Shown here piece by piece: positions 44,318 to 55,963 of a DNA stretch of 64,000 nucleotides. This DNA is from Elmis aenea (taxonomy: Eukaryota > Arthropoda > Insecta > Coleoptera > Elmidae): NCBI GenBank assembly GCA_947652605.1, contig OX393577.1, forward strand, positions 59,978,108-60,042,107. The letters run 5' to 3'. The first letter of the stretch is position 1. Each line of letters begins with the position of its first letter. A program made the position numbers and the translations under genes. The notes under the pieces are model-generated. The model was given only the letters and a program-made list of their open reading frames with translations, searched no databases and was not told the DNA's origin.

Positions 44318-45354
44318 TAGTGTCCAACTCTGCTTAAAAAAGGAACCAACTGATTACTTCATTTCTCTGTTAGACTGTTCTTCATTAATTAGTTGTGTTG
44401 TTGTGTATTAATTACTTGTTTAGATCAAACAACCAATTCTGTTGCGTCTTCACCGCAAGCCATGGGGGCCCCACTGCAGCAGCTCAGTCTTTGATTGTTT
44501 CTTATGCCGGGCCTGATTCTAGGGGCAAGAATTCATACCCATCTTGATCTTCATCGTTGATAAAATAGGCATTTCGGCTTTTTTAATGACAAATGTAGCC
44601 AGGACATGCATGAACTTTGAACAGAAAACTATTTCTTCATGCCGGTAGGAGATAAAAATTGTCGATCAATATAATTAAACGCCAAAAATAGAAGCGCTAT
44701 TTTTCATTCCATTTATAGCGACATTTTTCATTAGTTTTATACGCAAATTACAAATAATTTCACGCATATGTTTAACTTAGCTTGTCTGATCGAACAGAAA
44801 ACAGATTAACTTAAAATATAATGTACATTCGCTCCTGATAGCTGCGCTGCTGCGCATTTTCGCTTTTAATAATTAAAAAATTAAAAGATATTGTTCATGA
44901 ACATTTGTTTGCACATGTTTGTGGCTGTAGAAGTTGTAACGACCAGAATTTAGGGGAATCCCTGATTTTATAATCAGTTTCGATAAGTATTACGCTTTCG
45001 GTGTTGGATAAAATTGAAAACGGCTACGGAAAGTTATAATTCATCTTATTATGTGCATAGTTTTTGTGATTAAGTGTGAAAATCGTTGAAAATCAACCCT
45101 GCAGCAAAATCGAAGAAAAAATTCAATTTAAAACAACTTTCGACATCTATGAGGCATTGGATCAACTATGTATTACGACCGTTGCCCGATGATGTCACTT
45201 TATCCTTGTCTAGTGGCAGGTGGCCATCTTGATTTAAGTGACATGCGCATAACTGTCAAAAAGTGCAGCATAAGAGGATTCCGTCAGTCGAGCAGTGCAA
45301 AAAAACTGTGTTTTGAACAAATCTGGTCCATTTGGGCTTGTGATAGAATAAATA
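44318..45354 (+). promoter_or_regulatory. Upstream region and 5' UTR of the VAP gene
   Basis: Nothing but the approach to the VAP start codon is seen. From about 44850 CpG becomes more common (AGCTGCGCTGCTGCGCATTT). An open frame at 45168-45362 overlaps the start in another frame and is probably 5' UTR. The transcription start was not located. Confidence 0.4.
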
Positions 45355-48016
45355 ATGGCTAAACCAGAGCAAGTTTTAATAATCGAGCCCCAAAATGAAC
45401 TTAGATTTAGAGGTAAGATCCATTAAATTTACATCTGACATATACGACCTAGCTTTTTAACTGGTCATCAAGGCGAATGTCCATGAAGTATTGGTAATTT
45501 GAATATTTTTCGTAATAAATTCTTGTAAATAATGACATCACATATGCTTTTAAAGTGCAGTTCTATGAAATATGCCCATATATGCCTGCACAGATTTTTC
45601 CACTTGTAACTCCTAATTGCACTGATATATATGGTTTAAAATTAACAAATTTGTGTCTTTTAAATTGAATTCGGTTATAGAATTGTGTGAGTACACAATA
45701 ATCCCACTGATATTAAAATATGTTGATTACTCAAGGTACTGTGCAATGAGTAATAAGATCTATCATATGTAATCATATTTGTTTTGCCAAATATATTAGT
45801 CCTGTTAAATCATATATTGTGGAAAAATTCTAGGACCGTTTAATGTACCAGTGACATCTTATATGAAATTAACGAATCCATCAGATAGGAAGGTACTATT
45901 TAAAATTAAAACCACAGCCCCTAAGAAGTATTGCGTCAGACCAAATTCCGGTTTACTCGAACCAAATAGCAACAGTGAAATAGCAAGTATGTAACAAGGG
46001 CAATAGCAAAATAATACAGTTTCCTTATTTGTTCCTCTTTTTAGTTTGTTTGCAGCCATTTATATTTGATCCAGCAGAAAAAAATAAACACAAATTTATG
46101 GTGCAAACAGTGTTTGCTCCTGATGGCGAATTTAATTTGGAACAACTTTGGAAAGATATTAGTGGGGAGCAGCTTATGGATTCTAAACTTAAATGTGTCT
46201 TTGAGTTACCAGTAGACAATACCGAGACACACCCAGCGGAAGAGCCCGCCAAAGTATGTCCCAAGGTTCCGTTGACCAACACAGCCACTGGAACATTTGA
46301 AACTGAGTTAGAGAAAGCTGCGGTAGAGGTAAGTCTTTTACGTCATCTTGTTACGTTATTAAATACAGTGCATTATCTATCAACGCGATCTTTAATGTTC
46401 GCAAAGCCTTAGTGTAAATAAAAATCACTTAAATGAAACTAAATCGAGTTTTAAATCACTCAATTATATGTTGGATAGTTAAATATGACGGGGAGTCAAA
46501 GTCGAGGCTTTTTGGAAGAGTCAGAAAAACTCTCGACCCCCCGACTCTGATTCAGTTTTTATCAAGGATGAAAACAAAATAATGGTATTAGCTGAAACGT
46601 AAAGAAGGGAAACGACATTTTGTTTTTTTGTTTAAGAACGGAAACTAAATTGAAAATATTTATTGTTTTAAACTGGTTTCGCCTTATGTTCTTCAGCGTA
46701 GTGCATTAATGAAAAGAGTCGGTTTTAAATAATACCGACATCGGAAGCTGACAGTCGTGAGTAGTTTTTTTTCTCTGCCGACTTCCCAGCCCTGGTTAAA
46801 TATAGTTGTAATACCAATGTTTACATTACATAGCAGTGACAAAACCAAGAATCACTTAGTCCGACTTATACACAATGTGATTAACAACAAAGAGACTAAA
46901 CCAGCGTACAGATAAGATAAAAAATGTAAATACAAATATCAGGTGGCATAACTTTAATGCACCAAACAAATGAAAGTGCGTAAATATTGTTTTATTTGTA
47001 ATAAACAAAACTTCAGGGTACAGAGAATTCCATTAGGTGTTGTTTCAGCCCAGAAATCAAAAACATGCATTGAACACCAACCACCTACTTCCAATATTGT
47101 GAATCAAAAGTAGGAACAAAGTTTGGGACATATATTAATGCATGATTATTATCTTTTAGTTTAGGATAAGGTGACCATTTTTTCCCCCGAACTTTCGAGG
47201 AAACTAAGTTGGGGGTGACCAAAAATAAAAAAAGATTCTTAACTGACTTTCGTAAAATCTATTTTCCCGTACACCAAAAACCACAACTTTTATTCTAATA
47301 AATGAAATTCAAATTAAAGAGTGGGATTTAAAACCCACGCATTTTTGCACATTTCAAAGAAAGGATATTATGTCAAGGAGAATGGATGTATGGCAATCCA
47401 AAGTAACCTAACCTAACATAACCTAATCGGACGACACCTTATTTGTGCACAAACTCCTCCCTACTCCAGTTTTCGTGGCCAATAAGCTGTTACACTGTTA
47501 CAATGTTGCCAGACTAACAGATTTGCATTATTTGGCAACAGTGAAAGCACCATACATTCGTTGTTTCAAATTCAAATGTGTATAGGAAAATTATGAAAAT
47601 CGGGGACAAGAATAATCCGGGACTTGAGTCTTGTTTCGGGGACTGTCCCCGAAAATCGGGGACGAATGGTCACCCTAGTTTGGGATGATTTGATTGGCCA
47701 AATGTTTAAAAATTTCTGTATACTTTCCGTCTTTAAAATTAATACGTAACTTAACATTTTGACTCGTAAATGGTACATTGAATTGGGAATATTTCAGGTT
47801 CAACAGTTAAGAGAAGAGGAAAGCTCGTTGAGACAAGAGAACTTGCGACTTAAGGAAGAACTTTTGAGGCTCAAACATTCTGCAGGCTTTCAACCGACAA
47901 CGACCAATAAGTACACGCCTGCTACTGTGCAACCGCAGAATATGTCTATATTCTATATGTTAGTGGGTGTCGCGATGGCTCTGGTCGGTGTAATACTTGG
48001 CAAGTTTATACTCTGA
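45355..48016 (+). CDS. VAMP-associated protein (VAP), four exons, ER contact-site receptor
   Basis: Exons are 45355-45412, 45834-45986, 46045-46328 and 47798-48016, joined at phases 1, 1 and 0 with GT-AG sites. They give about 237 residues. Residues 1-125 are an MSP domain: MAKPEQVLIIEPQNELRFRG at the start, KTTAPKKYCVRPNSG around 45-59 and KHKFMVQTVFAP after it. The Pro at residue 56 is the one altered in human VAPB-linked ALS. The KFM of KHKFMVQ lies in the FFAT-peptide pocket of the family. A short coiled coil (QQLREEESSLRQENLRLKEE) and a C-terminal hydrophobic anchor (IFYMLVGVAMALVGVILGKF) follow. VAPs are tail-anchored ER proteins that tether lipid-transfer proteins at membrane contact sites. 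Exon 3 uses the acceptor at 46043-46044; the later AG would break the frame. The third intron carries two MITEs. An AATAAA lies at 48130-48135. It is slightly shorter than typical VAPs, in the linker. Confidence 0.95.
46486..46794. mobile_element. hAT-type MITE in VAP intron 3, exact 8-bp duplication
   Basis: GTTAAATA flanks both sides (46478-46485 and 46795-46802). The right end is GACTTCCCAGCCCTG and the left end TGACGGGGAGTCAAAGTCG, a diverged inverse of it. It contains AAGGATGAAAACAAAATAAT and similar AACGAAA-like words shared with 25245-26345. Confidence 0.75.
47167..47677. mobile_element. hAT-like MITE with TAGGGTGACC ends in VAP intron 3
   Basis: Ends TAAGGTGACC and GGTCACCCTA, with flanks GTTTAGGA (47159-47166) and GTTTGGGA (47678-47685) agreeing at 7 of 8. 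It is an inverted-orientation copy of 27040-27549: AACCCACGCATTTTTGCACA, CCTCCCTACTCCAGTTTTCG, AATGTTGCCAGACTAACAGA and the GGGGAC cluster are all shared. Confidence 0.88.
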
Positions 48017-50972
48017 GCGCCCCCACCCTTGCTACACACGTGCAAAGACTATACATAAGTGGCTTTTAACCTCTCCACACTATTGTATATTTATTTTTTT
48101 TTTCAACTCATTATACTTACTGAGTGTAAAATAAATTTTCGTAAATGGAATGTGCTCCTTGGAGTGGTTGTTTGTGCCCGTTAGTTACATAATCGTTTTA
48201 TTTCTTGTAGATAATAGACTTTTTCTAAATGTTTAACCAGCTGTGTATATTGAATATTGCATTTTTATAATAGACATGTGTTTGTTGTACAGGGTGGTCC
48301 ATTTTTAATGTTTTAGGATAATTTCGGTTATTAACAAAGTTATTTAAATCAATGTTACTCCAACTTTTTTAGCCAGTGCTGGATCAGAAACAGGAATTAA
48401 ATGTTTTCATTGGTCTCTGAGTTGCTTCCATTAAAGTAACATATATTAAAACAAATTTTGATGACTTTTTTTTAGGTTATATAATTTTGTACATAGATGA
48501 AGGTTAGTGTAGTGTAATTTGTTTAATTACCAGTGATTTTTCAGTTTAGTTTATCTAAATGGAGATATCTGGATCACAGCTCGTAAATTAACTTACCACT
48601 TTTTTTTTTTAATCCAATAAACTGATAGCTGATTGCCTGTTACATAATTTTTGTGATTAACAGGCCCTGATAAATATTCTAAACAACAAATAGTGCTATG
48701 AATTGTAAAAAATCTTTTAATAATTTGTGGAGTACTAGTTTTTATTATAACTCAACAATAATAAAACACAAATTAAATAATCCGCTTAGAACATAAACTG
48801 CCTGGAAAATCGTTTTACATATTATTGAAACAAGTGAATGATGAATGCATTTTGAAACAAGAGAATGAATGCATTTTGAAACAAGTGTCAATTTCATTTT
48901 CAGCCTGTATTTTAGAAATGGATTTAAATATCAATTTACCCAATGTTTAATAGATTTTATTGATAACTTTATTAATAACTAAAATTATCCTGTAATCTTA
49001 TCAAAAATTAACTGTCATATATTACCTAAAAGATTTAAAAAAATACGGTGCTGGTGTTAGTGACAGTAAATTCTACTTGATGTTGTTACTAAAATGCTTA
49101 ATAAATTTTACCCACTAAACAGTGAAATTTTGATCAATCTTTTGTTTTATAGATTGCTGGTAATATAAAGCAAACTGTGAAGTAGCGTAGCTGATTTCCT
49201 GTATCGTTTGCACTTGTCTGTAATGTATTAATAGTAAAATTATCATTTAAAAGTTGCTTTATCTAGAATAACACTTACAACCCAATATTATTAACGTTTG
49301 GGTAATACCGAAGATATTTTTAAAAATCTTTAAGTTTTTTTATTCCAACACCTAATCGTTAATAAAATTAAGTTGACTCTAATATCTTAATAAGTCGTCA
49401 AACAATCACGAGAACATGTAATAATCCTACAGTGAAAAGTGTCGAGCTATTTTTAAGGTATTGCTCGCCCTTTTTTTAATAAATATACTTGATGAGTCGC
49501 AGTAATAAAGTCTCATTCTAATTTGAGAACAGCAAAAGTTATTGAAAAATGTTGGGTTTGCATTTTGAAAATATGATGCCATGTGTTATTTTATTCTAAT
49601 CTTTAAGATGCTTTTAAAAATATAATTTATTACTATTGATTTATTGAGAGTTCTTGAAGAGGAAAGCGTATTATGGTGTGTTGCCAAAATCATATAGCCT
49701 TGAAACATATGAAACAGTTGACAGCAATCAATATGATGCTCTTCTTCTTTTTGTTTTGCTGTTTTAGTTTTTATGCTTTTTTTTACTGAAACCTTATAAA
49801 TGCAAAATTAATTTTATTTACTAAAATTAAGGAACGGATCCTGAACTTTTGTGGGTTGAAACTTTTTAAACAAATGTCTTCCAAACTATTTTATTTTTGG
49901 AAGTGAGAAATTGTATATAAAATATCTAGTCACCGTCAAACGATATTAAACTTTAATTGGGTGTTTTTGTAAAAAGGACTCTGTTCGGACCGTTCAATTC
50001 AGTTTGATTATTTGCTCATTCAAAACCAATTTTTTTATATTTATGAATGATTTTTTTTTGAACTGGCTCATCTTGTATATGGTGTATAAATTATGTTAAG
50101 CATGTTAAGTTACCAACTTTGTACAGGGTGAAATTCCTACAGGCTTAAGTCAATTAAGTAATGCTCAGTTTAAAAAAAAATGTTTTAATGTTTAATTGTT
50201 TGTTAAGTTTTGGTAATTAAGTGAGGTGCCTTTTGTGCAAAATGGATGGTGTAACATCAGTGATATGAATGTACCACACATGTTAAATTTCATCGTTAAA
50301 AATCGTCATGAAGTGGATGCTATCCTTCGGTGTTGTAAAATTATTAAGAAGCTTAAATCCTTTCTTGATGTAATGCCATGCTAGAATTCATCAAAATTAA
50401 TACATGTAAACTGTTGTTGTGACCTAAATCATAATAAATATTTAACGTGGCCTCTGGGTGAAGAATTAAGTGGAGACATTATATGCCTTTCTTCCTTTGT
50501 TGATTTAAAAGTTTTTAATTTTAGCTTACTAGCATTCAAATATTCGAAGAACTTTGTATGTGCAAACATCAAAAGAAGTTGACCGAAGTCGTCGCTATTG
50601 CATGCTTCATGCATTCACTGAATGCATCCTTATGTTTAATCGAAATAATTATGCAGTAAATGTGTAAAAATATTCATTTTAGGGTACCAGCATGAAAAGT
50701 TCCTTAAACAATTCTCTGGTGCCCTAAAGATATAGATTGTAGTTGCACCAATATTTGAGACAATTTTTTTTTGCATTAAAGACAGCATACACAGATTTAA
50801 ATGTTTTGTTTTTACATTATTTAGTCAATTTGTTATTAGCAAAAAACATTAATTTGTTTATGTACACTGAAGTCTGCAAAGTTGTTAAAATTGAAGTAAT
50901 TTTACGGAATAGTGAAAACTTTTGGTTTTGAATTCAGGTTTTAAAAAAAAGTCGAAATTCTGTTATTGGTCT
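48017..50972 (+). other. VAP 3' UTR and downstream AT-rich DNA
   Basis: The first poly(A) signal AATAAA is at 48130-48135, about 115 bases after the stop. Orphan CAGGGTG ends occur near 48292 (CAGGGTGGTCCATTTTTAAT) and 50126. No gene was recognised. Longer 3' UTR forms cannot be excluded. Confidence 0.5.
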
Positions 50973-50980
50973 CATTAGAT

Positions 50981-51161
50981 CAGTGGTTTCCAACCTTTTT
51001 GTACCTCCGCCCCCCTTTTTAATTGTTTAATGGGCTACAAAACAATATACCATATTCTGTATAAATGAAATTCTTTTGTTGTTTTTATTCAAAGATGATA
51101 TTTTGGTAGCAGTTGCGCACCCCCCTTGCAATAGTCACGCCCCACAGGTTGGAAACCACTG
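50981..51161. mobile_element. hAT-type MITE (181 bp), perfect 8-bp duplication
   Basis: Ends CAGTGGTTTCCAACC and GGTTGGAAACCACTG are perfect 15-bp inverted repeats. CATTAGAT flanks both sides exactly (50973-50980 and 51162-51169). The near-perfect ends suggest a fairly recent insertion. Confidence 0.92.
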
Positions 51162-51169
51162 CATTAGAT

Positions 51170-52480
51170 TCAGATATCCGGCTTGTAAAATAGCACCTGT
51201 TTATTTAATAAATCACTCGATATATTAAGAGTGATCATAATCTAATTTTGTTCTAACACAATGTTATACGTGCGTGTGTATATTTTTGTACAGCTTTGTG
51301 TAAAAAGTTTGTAAAATTGTGTCGAAAAAGTCTGTTATACGTAAATCTTGATTATGTAACTAAAGGTATTAGATTTTATGCAAATTGTTGAAATATGTAC
51401 ACAAAATTAAAATTGATAGATCGATGCGACATATGCAGTTTTACTTAATAAAAAAAAAAGCAGTAGCAGTGTGTAATGTTAAACCTTAAAAAAAGAAAAA
51501 TTATTTTAATTGTGGGTGGTTTCTTCCGTTCTCTGTAGCATTTCCAGTTGTGTTGATGTTGTCCTCTATTTAGTTTAGCACCAGTAACTTTGTATCCGTA
51601 ACAGTTTTAATACTTCATTGCTTCAAGGTTATTGTGCTATATAATATATCATTTTAAATAATTATCGAATTAGAAAAACTCATGTCATGTTGATTTTTTA
51701 GTTTAATGTATGCACTTGCCAGGTGTTTTGTCAAGTTTTTTTGAAGTCATCGAATTGTGCCGGCATTTCTCAAACTTTGGCCTATGAACCTTCACAGAGA
51801 TTCAGAAAAGAATGGAAATCTAATATTAATTGGAAATTATTGAGTATATTTTTTTTATTGTAGTTTTTAAGTTGTATCTACGCATAATTTTTATTTTAAT
51901 GCAAGTGAGGGGTTTGTAGATCAATGCATATTGAGCGATGCTGGTTTGTGGTTTTGGTTACCATCAAATTACTTGTAAATGTCTCTGTAGCCGTTTGTTC
52001 GTTTTTGATTTTGAGCATTTATATTTGTTATATGTCTAATACTTTTTCTACAGTAAACAATTGTAATTACAAAATGCTTGGTGGTATTTAACTAATTATT
52101 TGTTAGTCCATTGCTCCAAGCAAAAATACCTCTTAGTAAATTATATAAAAAAAGCACCTTTTTGTTTTTGTGCTGTTGAAATGCGAAATAATGGTAGTGC
52201 AAAGCAATGCTACCTACCTGTTGGTCGATAATAAAAGTTGTAGAAGAAATGACTTGGCTTGGCGCGGCTGAACATATGTAATATAATGATTATTTACTTA
52301 ACACGTTACTACTGTAATATTTGTTATGCTGTTAGCCTGGTAAATGTAATTTCAGTGAATAAATTTAAACTAAAATTAAACCTTTGTTTATGTTATTAAA
52401 CTCCTCTGCAACATTAGTTGGAATCGATGCATGAAATAGTGAAATGTTTTGGTTTATATTCAGATACTGGTATAATGTGA
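51170..52480. other. AT-rich intergenic DNA with one decayed MITE
   Basis: A degenerate hAT-type MITE may lie at about 51761-51942 (CGGCATTTCTCAAACTTTGG at the left, GAGCGATGCTG at the right). Nothing else was recognised. Confidence 0.4.
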
Positions 52481-52842
52481 TTTTCTTAATGAAATATTTG
52501 TTCTTGAATACAAATTTACTCTTACCAACATTTTGGACAGATTTTTTTGATCTGTATATAAATGCAATTTTTTAATTTTGTCTACTATCGCTTATTTATT
52601 ATGAAAGATACAGGTTTGCTTAAATTAGAATATTAGATGAAATATTCTGAAGTTGAAATGACAATCTTAAATTACATAAAAACGGTGATAGATAAAAATT
52701 TTTTGTTTATGTAGGATTGTAGTCTATGTTAAGGTCTATAAAAAAAAAACTAACTTTTTTCAATGAAATTGAAAATTAGGATATTTTTAAAAAATTCTCG
52801 AAAACGGCTCCAACAGTTTTTTCAAGTTTTATTGTGTAAAAG

Positions 52843-53152
52843 CAGGGGTTCTTAACCTTTTTTGTTCTATGGACCCCTTTGCCAGTTAGGTGACAGCCGC
52901 GAACCCCTTCTCAGAATATAGATTTTTTTCAAAATGTTTAACAACTGCATGCGATATGAAAATGTTTATTATTTTTTTTCAGGACCACCAATACAGCTAA
53001 TACTTACTATTGTAATTTAATGCATACATTCATAAGTAAATGAAATCTATATTTTAGTGAGAAGTTATAACAATACAGTAAATAAATTAGTTTTTTCCAT
53101 CAAAGCTCACGGACCCCTAAGGGGTCTGTGGACCCCCGGTTAAGAACCCCTG
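52843..53152. mobile_element. hAT-type MITE (310 bp)
   Basis: Ends CAGGGGTTCTTAACC and GGTTAAGAACCCCTG are perfect 15-bp inverted repeats. Flanks TGTAAAAG (52835-52842) and TGTTAAAG (53153-53160) agree at 7 of 8. It has GGACCCCTTTGCC and GGACCCCTAAGGGGTC near the ends. It sits only in copy A of the duplication. Confidence 0.88.
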
Positions 53153-53849
53153 TGTTAAAGAGTTTATTTTTCTTAGTGAAATGCCGTTTGTCTCAACTCT
53201 TGAATTTCTGTAAAAAAAAGTTGTTTTTTTTTTTTAATTTTAAAAATATTATTTTGAGAATACATAAAACGTCATTAACAAAAATGAGATTAAGTAGAGC
53301 GCCTGAAGTGGCACTTTAAACTTTTTATACCCGCTGATACACAAACACACACGGCCATAAATACAATATTTATGGCGAAACTCATTTGATGGCCACACTA
53401 GTTTATTTAATGAAGTATTTGTTCTTGAATACTAATTTACTCTTATCAACATTTGGGACCGATTTGATCAACATTTGGGACCGATTTTTTTGATCTGTAA
53501 ATAAATTTTATTACTTATTGTATACAGCATTGGGTTATCGCTTATTATATTTTATAAGAGATACAGGTTTGCTTAAGTTAGATGAAATATTCTTAAGTAT
53601 GAGAAGAGCTACAATCAATTTTCAAAAGTACAAACTTCCTCGTACAGAAGTTATAGCAAAAATTATAAAAATGTTGAATTTCTTTTAATCTGTAGATCAA
53701 TTTTATTTGTACTTCCACGAGGTGCTTATTTGCGCAGAATGTTACTGTTATTTTAGATTATTTTTATCACTTTCCATTTTTGAGATATTACCTCTAATTT
53801 AATTTTTTCAATTCAAGTTAGATTTGAAATAGTCGAATGTGCTTTTTTA

Positions 53850-53995
53850 CTTTCGCCATACGTAGTATGTAGAAAGTATTGTGATCGTGCAAATTTGTGA
53901 ATTCCAGATTTCGAACCTACACACGTTTTGAGGTCCCGTGAACCCGTTTTGACTATTTTCGCGATGACGTCCTTGTGTGTGTGTGTGTATGTGCC
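53850..53995. repeat. GTGTGT microsatellite and flanking repeat-like sequence
   Basis: TTCGCCATACGTAGTATGTA then GAAAGTATTGTGATCGTGCA leads into GATGACGTCCTTGTGTGTGT. It looks like the fixed flank of a dispersed repeat next to a (GT)n run, but there is no second copy here. Confidence 0.35.
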
Positions 53996-54107
53996 AGATG
54001 TTAAAAATTGACGTTTTTGTCATGTTATTGATAAAACCTTGAAAAGTATATTCCAAAGTACGTGTATATATTTTATTTTTTCAATAACTTATATACAGGG
54101 TGTTTAA

Positions 54108-54863
54108 CCCCTTAACGTACACGCTCGTGACATATACGAGCACGCCGTACTGGCAATTTTACACACGCTCGTATATGTCACGAGCGACCGTTGTATGCCA
54201 GAATACAAATCTTTATCTGCTCGTGCTGTCGCTCACTTCATAGAATACTTCGATTAAAGTTACTATAGCATAGTAGATGTCGCAATATCGAATTATTAAA
54301 ATAATTTTGACGTTATTTTGAATTGTTATGGTTACCAGGCGTTTTTAAATTGTTGTCTGTGATACGCAGGTGAACTAAATTTGAATGTTTTACGGGATAT
54401 CTCGGTTACCGTAATAGTTAGCGAAAATATGATATCGGTCTCTAGGGTTATTTTTTTGAGATAAACACGCCCGTGTTATCCATTTTTTATATCACTTTCC
54501 ATTTTGGCACTACAGACGAAAAATGAAATTTCAATGTTTTTGAAAATTTACCATAACTTCATTATTTATAAAAAATAGAACTAAATGTTATAGAGGGTTT
54601 TTGTTAACATTTTTATACTTTATTATCATTTTTTCCTTTATTTTTCTCCATTTTTAACGACGTTAATTTTTAGATTTCCGTTATTGGGAGTTTTTGACAG
54701 AATATTAATTTTTAAAACTTGCGCCCACGAAGTTAAAATATACTTGCTGCGCCACTGAAAATTGGTTTTCTTATATTAATTATGTCCTAGCAATAAATTT
54801 CTTTAATAAAAAAAGTGATTATTTTTTGACCGACTTCTGGAAATTTATGTGTACGTTAAGGGG
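54108..54863. mobile_element. piggyBac-type MITE, TTAA-flanked
   Basis: TTAA at 54104-54107 and 54864-54867. The 15-bp perfect inverted ends are CCCCTTAACGTACAC and GTGTACGTTAAGGGG. Near the left end a perfect 20-bp inverted repeat, CGCTCGTGACATATACGAGC at 54122-54141 and its exact complement at 54167-54186, forms a hairpin with a 25-bp loop. No transposase is present. It is inserted just inside a TACAGGGTGT end. Confidence 0.92.
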
Positions 54864-55745
54864 TTAAGTTGAAACGACAGTCCTAAATTACTTAATAATG
54901 GTGCTAGATAAAGATATTATATTTATGTAGCATTGTAGTCCATGTTAAGGTCCATGAAAAACCCCTATAACTTTTTTTGATAAAATTTAAAATTATGATA
55001 TAATTTAAAAAATTCAAAATTTTGAAAATATTTCTCGAAAATGGCTTCAACAATTTTTTTTTAAATTTTAACATGTTTAAGAGTTTATTTTTCATAATGA
55101 AGTGCTGTTTGTCTCAACCTCAACTCTCTTGAAAGCCTGTGAAAAAGTTGTGATTTTTGTAAATATTTGTTTTTAAAAACGCTGTGGTTGTTCATATTCA
55201 TAAACATTCGCATGATACGTCATTTTGACAGATATCATTTACATCATGTTGACAGATGTCATTAACAAAAATGGTAGAGCACCTAACCTCATTTTTGTCT
55301 GAAGCGGCACTTTAAACTTTTTATACTCACTAGTAGGTACACAAACATCATAAAAATACAATATTTGTGGCGAAAGTCATTTGGTGGCTACACCAGTTTA
55401 TTTCCTTTGTCCTCTCTTCTCTCTTGTACTTAATTTTTATGAAAATATGTTTTGCAAAAATAAATGGTAATGACAGGCAAAATAGTTACTATTGCTCTTT
55501 CAAAAAATTCCAAATATTATTTTTAAACAAAAATTTATTTTATCAAAAATTTTGTGACCCCCAGAAATAAACAGTTTGATTGTCACTGACCTAATTAATG
55601 TAAATTAATATTAATGTTTAAGCTAATTGCAAGCATGGTATTAATTGAATACAATCATTTTGATGCTAATTTTTGACTTACAAGAGACATTAAAAAGTTT
55701 TCAAATATAAGATAATAAAAAACTCTGATTGGTGTATACATTTAG

Positions 55746-55756
55746 TTTATTTTATT
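55746..55756 (-). terminator. Poly(A) signals of the nucleobindin gene
   Basis: Two overlapping AATAAA hexamers on the minus strand (TTTATTTTATT on +), about 210 bases after the nucleobindin stop codon. Confidence 0.6.
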
Positions 55757-55963
55757 GTTACATAATTCTTACACTTGTAAGTCAGATCACAATATATAAA
55801 AAATTAGATTCCGTATTGTATAATGCACAACCATATTTACAAGAAATATAAACAACTTTTTTTTTAACAAAACGCAACAAAAAATAAATAATGACTTAAA
55901 ACTTTGAGCGATTTTACAAATCAGTTAATAGCTTAATTATATTTCGTTGTTATAATTACTATT

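Larger units (their letters stand above)
52484..55405. repeat. Tandem segmental duplication, each copy with its own insertion
   Basis: Copy A is 52484-53407 and copy B about 53408-55405. Both begin with TTAATGAA(A/G)TATTTGTTCTT then GAATAC and include TGATCTGTA(T/A)ATAAAT and ATACAGGTTTGCTTAA. Both end ACTTTAAACTTTTTATAC, then ACAAACA, AATACAATATTT(A/G)TGGCGAAA and AGTTTATTT. Copy A carries a hAT MITE (52843-53152). Copy B carries about 1.2 kb of extra sequence, including a TACAGGGTGT end and a piggyBac MITE (54108-54863). Confidence 0.75.

Noticed and set aside
45168..45362. 64-codon frame overlapping the VAP start
   Set aside because: Different frame from VAP, no conserved motif, most likely 5' UTR.
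47403..47430. TAACCTAACCTAACATAACC, resembling the insect telomere repeat TTAGG
   Set aside because: Only three to four imperfect units, and the same word is part of the MITE copy at 27299. It is transposon sequence, not a telomere.
49488..49525. TTGATGAGTCGC...GTCTC, hammerhead-like start
   Set aside because: No GAAA core or stem I partner follows, so the hammerhead order is not met.
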